The notes under the pieces were generated by a model. It was not told where the DNA came from. It made no database searches and saw only the letters and a program-made list of their open reading frames with translations. A DNA stretch of 64,000 nucleotides from Prolixibacter denitrificans. Lineage in GTDB: Bacteria; Bacteroidota; Bacteroidia; Bacteroidales; Prolixibacteraceae. Position numbers and translations under genes: made by a program. Numbering within the stretch: the stretch's first letter is position 1; every line of letters starts with the position of its first letter. Below are positions 59,088-64,000 of this stretch, in pieces. The stretch is taken from contig NZ_PYGC01000003.1 in NCBI RefSeq assembly GCF_003014495.1, positions 124,001 to 188,000 on the forward strand, written 5' to 3'.

Positions 59088-59781
59088 ATAAAACAGGTCA
59101 GTTTTATGTCACCCCCTCGGGGTTTGGGAACAATATTGTGATTCCCATTCTACTCGATATTCTCTACAATCCTGCCATCCCTTCGGGATTGTTTCTCTTA
59201 GCCACGCATCCTGGCTTTAAAAGGCAACACTTCAATCACGAATCAGATGGGGTGAGTAAAAAACATAAGATATCTACTCACCCAACCCTCTCGAACATAG
59301 AGAGGGTTTTGCCGCTGCAAGTAATCAGCAAAAAATCTAAAAAATGCCGTCTGGCAAACCTATTACCTATTGTGAACAAACGTTGATGCTATCGCCAGCA
59401 TCGCCCCTCTTTACTTGTAGAGAGGGGAAATCTGACCGCAGCTCGGATGGGGGAGTAAAAAACACGAAATATCTACTCACCCAACCCTCTCTAACATAGA
59501 GAGGGCTTTGCCGCTGCAAGTATTCAGCAAAAAATATAAAAAAATTCCTTCCAGTAAAGCGATTGTGTGCAAACGTTGATTCTACCACCACACTGCCGCT
59601 CTTTACTCGCAGAGAGGGGAAATTCAGACACAGTCTGAATGGGGTGAGTAGTCTGAGTCTTGATGACACTAGGAACAACAGAAACAATCGATAGAAACCA
59701 CAGTAACCACCACCCAACTGCTGATACCCTGGGGAACAATACCGGTCGTTGTAACACTGAATTTAGTGCCGTTTTTACCCA
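59088..59781. repeat. 694-bp gene-free block of dispersed and tandem repeats
   Basis: Contains a direct copy of the TGTCACCCCCTCGGGGTT / CCATCCCTTCGGGATT repeat (59107-59191), then two ~199-bp tandem copies (about 59260-59458 and 59459-59650) that each carry AACCCTCTCnAACATAGAGA hairpins, GCCGCTGCAAG and AACGTTGAT. 59665-59708 is an interrupted 9-bp AAC repeat. The hairpins could end both the methyltransferase and antiporter transcripts, which converge here. No gene is seen. Confidence 0.8.
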
Positions 59782-61041
59782 TCATTTTATTTCCTTCTCC
59801 GCTTCGGAATGGCCGTTTAGTTTAAACGCCAGTTTGTCGATGGTAAGTCCCTGAACCATTATTGAGAATACAACGACCATGTAGGTTAATACCACCCACA
59901 GATGGTTGTGTAATCCTTTGGGCAGCGAAAGTGCCATGGCAATTGAAATACCTCCCCGTAACCCACCCCAGGTGAGCAGGAAAACACTCGAACGACTGTA
60001 TCGTCCCTGCAAACGAGTGAGTTGCCCGGGAATCCAAATACTAATGTACCGGCTGGTTAATACGACGAGTACAGAAATAGCTCCAAGAATAAGATAATTT
60101 GTACTAAATGGTATCACCAGTAATTCGAGACCAATAAGTACAAACAGGACAGCATTTAGTATATCATCGATTAATTCCCAGAAACCACTTACATAATTCC
60201 AGGTATTGTCAGACATTGCGCTTACTCTGCCTTTGTTTCCCACAATGATGCCGGCGGCTACCATGGCAAGCGGGCCGCTTAGTCCGAGTTTACTGGCCAG
60301 GGTGTAACCGCCCATTACTACGGCCACCGTGAGCAGTACTTCAACCTTGTAATTATCGATGCTCTTCATTAGTAAATACGCACCATAACCGATAACGACT
60401 CCAAGTAAAAGCCCCCCCATGGCCTCCCGTAGAAAAATTAGTCCAATATTCCACCACAATAGCTCTTTAGAATGATTGGCTATTTTCAATATGGTAAGAA
60501 AAATAACGACAGCCACGCCATCGTTAAAAAGCGATTCGCCTGTTATTTTGGTTTCAGTTGATTTTTTAATGCCTGCCTCTTTTAAAATAGCAAGAACTGC
60601 GATTGGATCGGTAGGGGAAATGATAATACCAAATAAAAGGCATTGTACATATGAAACATGGAGATGGAACAATGGCAGAATCAAGTGCAAACCGGTTCCA
60701 ATAATAAAGGTGGAAAGTAACAATCCAAGGATAACGTAAACCGATATGCTGAACCGTTCCTTTTTCATTTCCGAGGCTTTTACATGAATGGCCCCGGCAA
60801 AAAGAATAAAACTCAGCATGGACCCCAACAACAACTCTGAAAAATCAAAATTGTGCAACAGTTTAGTTGTATCTTTCATGACCACCGGGAAAAAGGTAGC
60901 CACCACAAACAGGATGAGTGAAGTGATGATAGCGATCAGCATTAAACCTATGGTAGAAGGTAATTTTATAAACCTTAAATTGATATAGGCAAACATCGCA
61001 GACACGACAATAAGTATAGAGAAGGTATCGTAAAGTGTCAT
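59782..61041 (-). CDS. Na+/H+ antiporter, CPA1 family
   Basis: A 419-residue protein with about twelve transmembrane segments. The ion-binding region FGIIISPTDPIAVLAILKEAG and the following ESLFNDGVAVVIFLTIL contain the Asn-Asp pair of electroneutral CPA1 exchangers. GGLRGGISIAMALSLP near residue 370 is also conserved. Role: sodium or potassium expulsion in exchange for protons. It follows the SDR gene by 29 bp. Confidence 0.92.
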   Translation of the reverse strand: MTLYDTFSILIVVSAMFAYINLRFIKLPSTIGLMLIAIITSLILFVVATFFPVVMKDTTKLLHNFDFSELLLGSMLSFILFAGAIHVKASEMKKERFSISVYVILGLLLSTFIIGTGLHLILPLFHLHVSYVQCLLFGIIISPTDPIAVLAILKEAGIKKSTETKITGESLFNDGVAVVIFLTILKIANHSKELLWWNIGLIFLREAMGGLLLGVVIGYGAYLLMKSIDNYKVEVLLTVAVVMGGYTLASKLGLSGPLAMVAAGIIVGNKGRVSAMSDNTWNYVSGFWELIDDILNAVLFVLIGLELLVIPFSTNYLILGAISVLVVLTSRYISIWIPGQLTRLQGRYSRSSVFLLTWGGLRGGISIAMALSLPKGLHNHLWVVLTYMVVVFSIMVQGLTIDKLAFKLNGHSEAEKEIK

Positions 61042-61070
61042 ATTTCGTTCATTATAACGACTCTATTGGT

Positions 61071-61871
61071 CTAGCCACCATGCGCAAAATCCGCAAAAAG
61101 TTCCATCCCCCCATCAACAAACAGGGTTTCACCCGTTATGTATTCCGCCTCTTCGGAAGCAAGCCAGGCGACTGCCGAAGCGATGTCTTCGACTTTTCCC
61201 GGACGGCCGAAAGGAATCTTCCGCATAATTTTTGCCCTGGCTTCGGCATCTTCAAAATTTTCCCTGTTTATGGCGGTTTTTACAGCTCCCGGTGCAACTG
61301 CATTGGCCCGAATTTTATAGGGAGCCAGCTCTTGTGCAATGGTTTCCATCAACATGGCGGCACCTGCTTTGGCTGCACAATAATTCGCCCGCCTGGCCCA
61401 CGGAATATTCTGGTGGACAGAAGTGATAAATACCATCGCCCCCGGCGACTGACTCTCACTGTCAGCCTGTTGTTCCATAAAAATACGGGCAGCTTCGCGG
61501 GCACACAAAAAATGACCGGTTAAATCCACCCCAACAACAGCATTCCAGTCGTCTAAGGTCATATCAACAAATTTTTTATCCTTCTGGCGTCCTGCATTGT
61601 TCACTAAAATGTCGAGCCGTCCAAACTGATTTTTTATCCGCGAAAACATATTTTCAACTTCCTCTTCGCGACTGATATCCGCCAGAAATTTGGAAGCACT
61701 GCCTCCTTTCTCCTTGATCTTCTGAACAACCTCATCAACCGCCTCACTATCCTTAAGGTCGTTAATGATTACGTGGCTTCCTTCATCACCAAAACGCAGA
61801 GCGATGGCTTTTCCAATACCCGATGATGCACCGGTTATCAGTGCTATTTTATTTTCAAGTCGTTTCATCAT
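61071..61871 (-). CDS. SDR-family oxidoreductase (glucose 1-dehydrogenase-like)
   Basis: A classical short-chain dehydrogenase of 266 residues: TGASSGIGKAIA (NAD(P)-binding), LVNNAGR, catalytic Ser in FITSVHQN, YCAAK (YxxxK) and PGAVKT. The C-terminal end DGGMELFADF matches glucose 1-dehydrogenase-like SDRs. It lies 4 bp after a GH15 enzyme gene, which would release glucose, so oxidation of glucose or a related sugar is plausible. Confidence 0.9.
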   Translation of the reverse strand: MMKRLENKIALITGASSGIGKAIALRFGDEGSHVIINDLKDSEAVDEVVQKIKEKGGSASKFLADISREEEVENMFSRIKNQFGRLDILVNNAGRQKDKKFVDMTLDDWNAVVGVDLTGHFLCAREAARIFMEQQADSESQSPGAMVFITSVHQNIPWARRANYCAAKAGAAMLMETIAQELAPYKIRANAVAPGAVKTAINRENFEDAEARAKIMRKIPFGRPGKVEDIASAVAWLASEEAEYITGETLFVDGGMELFADFAHGG

Positions 61872-61875
61872 TCCT

Positions 61876-63726
61876 TTAATTTATCCGTCCTGTTCCTTTT
61901 AACATGTTGTTTTGTGCCATCAACATTCGGAGCTGATGTGCTGCACTAATGAGTCCGAGGTGCGTAAATGCCTGTGGAAAGTTACCGAGAAGTTCTCCTT
62001 TTAAACTGATTTGCTCGGAATACAAACCGACGTGATTGGCATATCCCAGCATTTTTTCGAAATAAAGAATGGCTTTGTCCATTTCACCCGATTTGGCCAA
62101 ACACTCGATATACCAAAATGAACACATCGAAAATGTTCCCTCTTCGCCGGAAAAACCATCACTTCCTCCGTCCTCCAGTTTGTATCGATACACCAGCGAA
62201 TCGGTTACCAGCTCTTCTTCAATAGCCCGTAATGTGGAAATCCAGCGCGGCTCTTTCGGACTAAGCATACGCACCAGTGGAATAAGGAGTGCCGATGCAT
62301 CGAGTGTGTCACCCCCCCGATATTGGACAAAGGCTTTTCGCTTCTCACTCCAGAAGTTGTTAAAAACATCATTGAAAATTTCGTTCCGCGTTTTGCGCCA
62401 ACGTTCAAGGGGAGCAGGGAACGAACGGTCTTCGGCAATCAAAATTCCCCGATCGAGAGCTACCCATGACATCACTTTTGAAATCAAAAACTCTCTTTTA
62501 TCATCCCGTACCTCCCAAATGCCCCGATCTTTTTCTTTCCAGTTTTCACCTACAAAGTCGATAAATTTCATCAAGCTTTTCCAAAATTCATAACTAATCG
62601 GTTCGGCATTTTTGTTATAAATGTATATGGTGTCAACCAATTCTCCGTAAATATCGAGTTGAAACTGGCTGAACGCGCCGTTCCCGATGCGAACAGGGGC
62701 CGATTTTTTATATCCCTCGAGGTGTTTTAGCTGAATTTCCCGGAGGTCGGTTGAACCGTCGACCCGGTACATCAGTTTAAGATCGCTGGCTGATTCGATT
62801 TCGAGACTGCGTTGCTGAATCCACGAAATAAAACGACGTGCTTCTTCGGTGTAGCCCAGTTGCAGGAAACTGTACATGGTAAAAGCAGCATCGCGAATCC
62901 AGGTAAACCGGTAGTCCCAGTTTCGTTCACCGCCAATGAGTTCGGGTAATCCAAAAGTAGCCGCTGCCACTGTTGAACCGTATTTCCCCGAGCTAAGCAG
63001 TTTCAACGTAATTGCCGAGCGGTTTACGACATCCTGCCAGCGTCCGCTGTAGGTTGATTTGTTAATCCAGTTTCGCCAAAAACGAACGGTTTTTTCAAAA
63101 CTCTTTTCCGCATAATATTCCAGACTTTTGGTTTTTGCCCTATTATCCGATTCTTCATCCGCTACCAATGCGATATTGAGTTCGTCTTTCGATTCTAACT
63201 CTACTTCGGCCCAGATAAGATTGTTCTCAATATTGAAATTCAATTCACTATGCAGCTGAAAAGCGGATCTTTCTTCGCCTTTGCTTTTAACCACAAGCAC
63301 TCCGTTCTCATTCTCAGCCGTAAAACCATTCTTTCCGTAGTTGAACTGAGGATTTATTTCGATGCGGAACGTATGTTTTCCTTTAATTATTTTAAGTTTT
63401 CGAACCAGAACCAACCGCTTTTCTTCTTCAGCCAGCGGCATAAAATCAGTCAGTTCGGCTATTCCGTCTTTGGTATGGTAACGAGTAAGCAGTACGGCGG
63501 TGTCGGGCAAATACAACTGTTTATGATTCACTTCGCCATCTTTCACCTCAATCGAGAAGAATCCCCCTTTTTCTTTGTCAAGTAACGCGCCAAATACCGT
63601 GGGCGAATCGAACCGGGAAAAGGGCATAAAGTCAATTGAACCTTGTTTGGACACCAGCGCAGTGGTATTCAGGTTTCCGATCAATCCGTAATCTTCAATC
63701 GGAGAATAATTTTTTGTTGTGCTCAT
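61876..63726 (-). CDS. Glycoside hydrolase family 15 protein (glucoamylase/trehalase-like)
   Basis: A 616-residue cytosolic protein with an N-terminal beta domain (YSPIEDYGLIGNLNTTALVS) and a C-terminal (alpha/alpha)6 barrel. IGGERNWDYRFTWIRDAAFT and the following helices are the substrate-site signature of bacterial GH15, and DRGIWEVRDDKREF contains a catalytic-glutamate candidate region. There is no signal peptide. Family members hydrolyse alpha-glucosidic bonds, including trehalose. It is upstream of the SDR and antiporter genes in one operon, a setting reminiscent of osmolyte or trehalose turnover. Confidence 0.9.
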   Translation of the reverse strand: MSTTKNYSPIEDYGLIGNLNTTALVSKQGSIDFMPFSRFDSPTVFGALLDKEKGGFFSIEVKDGEVNHKQLYLPDTAVLLTRYHTKDGIAELTDFMPLAEEEKRLVLVRKLKIIKGKHTFRIEINPQFNYGKNGFTAENENGVLVVKSKGEERSAFQLHSELNFNIENNLIWAEVELESKDELNIALVADEESDNRAKTKSLEYYAEKSFEKTVRFWRNWINKSTYSGRWQDVVNRSAITLKLLSSGKYGSTVAAATFGLPELIGGERNWDYRFTWIRDAAFTMYSFLQLGYTEEARRFISWIQQRSLEIESASDLKLMYRVDGSTDLREIQLKHLEGYKKSAPVRIGNGAFSQFQLDIYGELVDTIYIYNKNAEPISYEFWKSLMKFIDFVGENWKEKDRGIWEVRDDKREFLISKVMSWVALDRGILIAEDRSFPAPLERWRKTRNEIFNDVFNNFWSEKRKAFVQYRGGDTLDASALLIPLVRMLSPKEPRWISTLRAIEEELVTDSLVYRYKLEDGGSDGFSGEEGTFSMCSFWYIECLAKSGEMDKAILYFEKMLGYANHVGLYSEQISLKGELLGNFPQAFTHLGLISAAHQLRMLMAQNNMLKGTGRIN

Positions 63727-63890
63727 GATGAATCAATTTAATGAGTAGAGAGAAAACGATTGTTTCCGAACCTCGATGTTGCTGATTCCTGCTTACTATT
63801 GATTTTGCAGATCGTTTTGGAAATGCATCACAATCTATTTTACAAAATCTATTGTATTGCCTTTTCGCCAACACGTCACCAAACTTTTTA
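63727..63890. promoter_or_regulatory. Intergenic region upstream of the GH15 gene
   Basis: 164 bp between the end of the partial minus-strand gene and the GH15 start. AT-rich, including CACAATCTATTTTACAAAAT around 63830. It probably carries the promoter of the GH15-SDR-antiporter operon, though no exact -7/-33 pair was identified. Confidence 0.35.
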
Positions 63891-64000
63891 TTAACTCTGC
63901 TTTTTGGCTAGTGATGGTGCATTCGGGTTAATATCCAACGGTTCGGTAAAAGTATGCCAGTAAAAACCATCGTGTGCAATCAGTGCTTCAGCTTCCGGCG
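63891..64000 (-). CDS. C-terminal fragment of a gene running off the window
   Basis: On the minus strand a frame enters from the window edge and ends at the TAA at 63891-63893 after 36 codons; the translated end contains ALIAHDGFYWHTFTEPLDIN and finishes APSLAKKQS. It is too short to identify. The smooth codon use and its place ahead of the GH15 operon support a real gene. Confidence 0.6.
   Translation of the reverse strand, partial: PEAEALIAHDGFYWHTFTEPLDINPNAPSLAKKQS

Overview
The window looks like the chromosome of a free-living or host-associated Bacteroidota, most likely of the Marinilabiliales/Prolixibacteraceae type. Four things support this: a SusC/SusD pair with a triple-tyrosine (Y_Y_Y) LuxR-type regulator, a type IX secretion (T9SS) C-terminal tag, many lipoproteins with a short signal and a Cys, and promoter boxes of the Bacteroidota TAnnTTTG kind. 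The genus assignment is inference only. No rRNA, tRNA or CRISPR array was seen.

Region by region. 0-6.3 kb: a ketopantoate reductase and an exported HAD phosphatase, then nikR-larE-larC-larB-permease, which makes the nickel-pincer (NPN) cofactor, without larA. 6.3-26 kb: a polysaccharide utilisation locus. It has a membrane-spanning propeller/Y_Y_Y/LuxR regulator, divergent susC-susD-LamG surface protein ending at a strong terminator, then two GH144-type proteins (one lipoprotein, one T9SS-tagged), a GH3 beta-glucosidase and two sulfatases. The predicted target is a beta-1,2-glucan, possibly sulfated. 26-36 kb: ordinary metabolism and small membrane or secreted proteins, with a small toxin-antitoxin pair at 31.4 kb. 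36-39.5 kb: an accessory patch with an ORF6N protein that has a matching palindrome at its own start, a decayed copy of the neighbouring gene's 5' end, and a three-gene HNH / DUF2188 / CBS-HEPN operon that looks like a candidate defence module. It is followed by a perfectly phased 21-bp tandem array. 39.5-46 kb: flavodoxin-like proteins and a GNAT/MFS pair embedded in very repeat-rich intergenic DNA.

46-56 kb: about thirteen mostly small, AT-rich genes of unrelated function, all on the + strand and one per transcription-sized unit. They are separated by imperfectly palindromic sequences with attC-like ends (xxTAAC ... GTTRxxx), several of which overlap the stop codon of the preceding gene. 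An IS110-family transposase sits inside the array. This looks like an integron-type gene cassette array without a visible integrase (a CALIN), and is the most interesting part of the window.

56-64 kb: an ArsR/SRPBCC pair behind a clear promoter-operator, DoxX-like, YdeI-like and methyltransferase genes, a block of dispersed repeats, then a minus-strand operon of (partial gene)-GH15-SDR-Na+/H+ antiporter. Functional assignments are from motif recognition by eye; no database search was possible.
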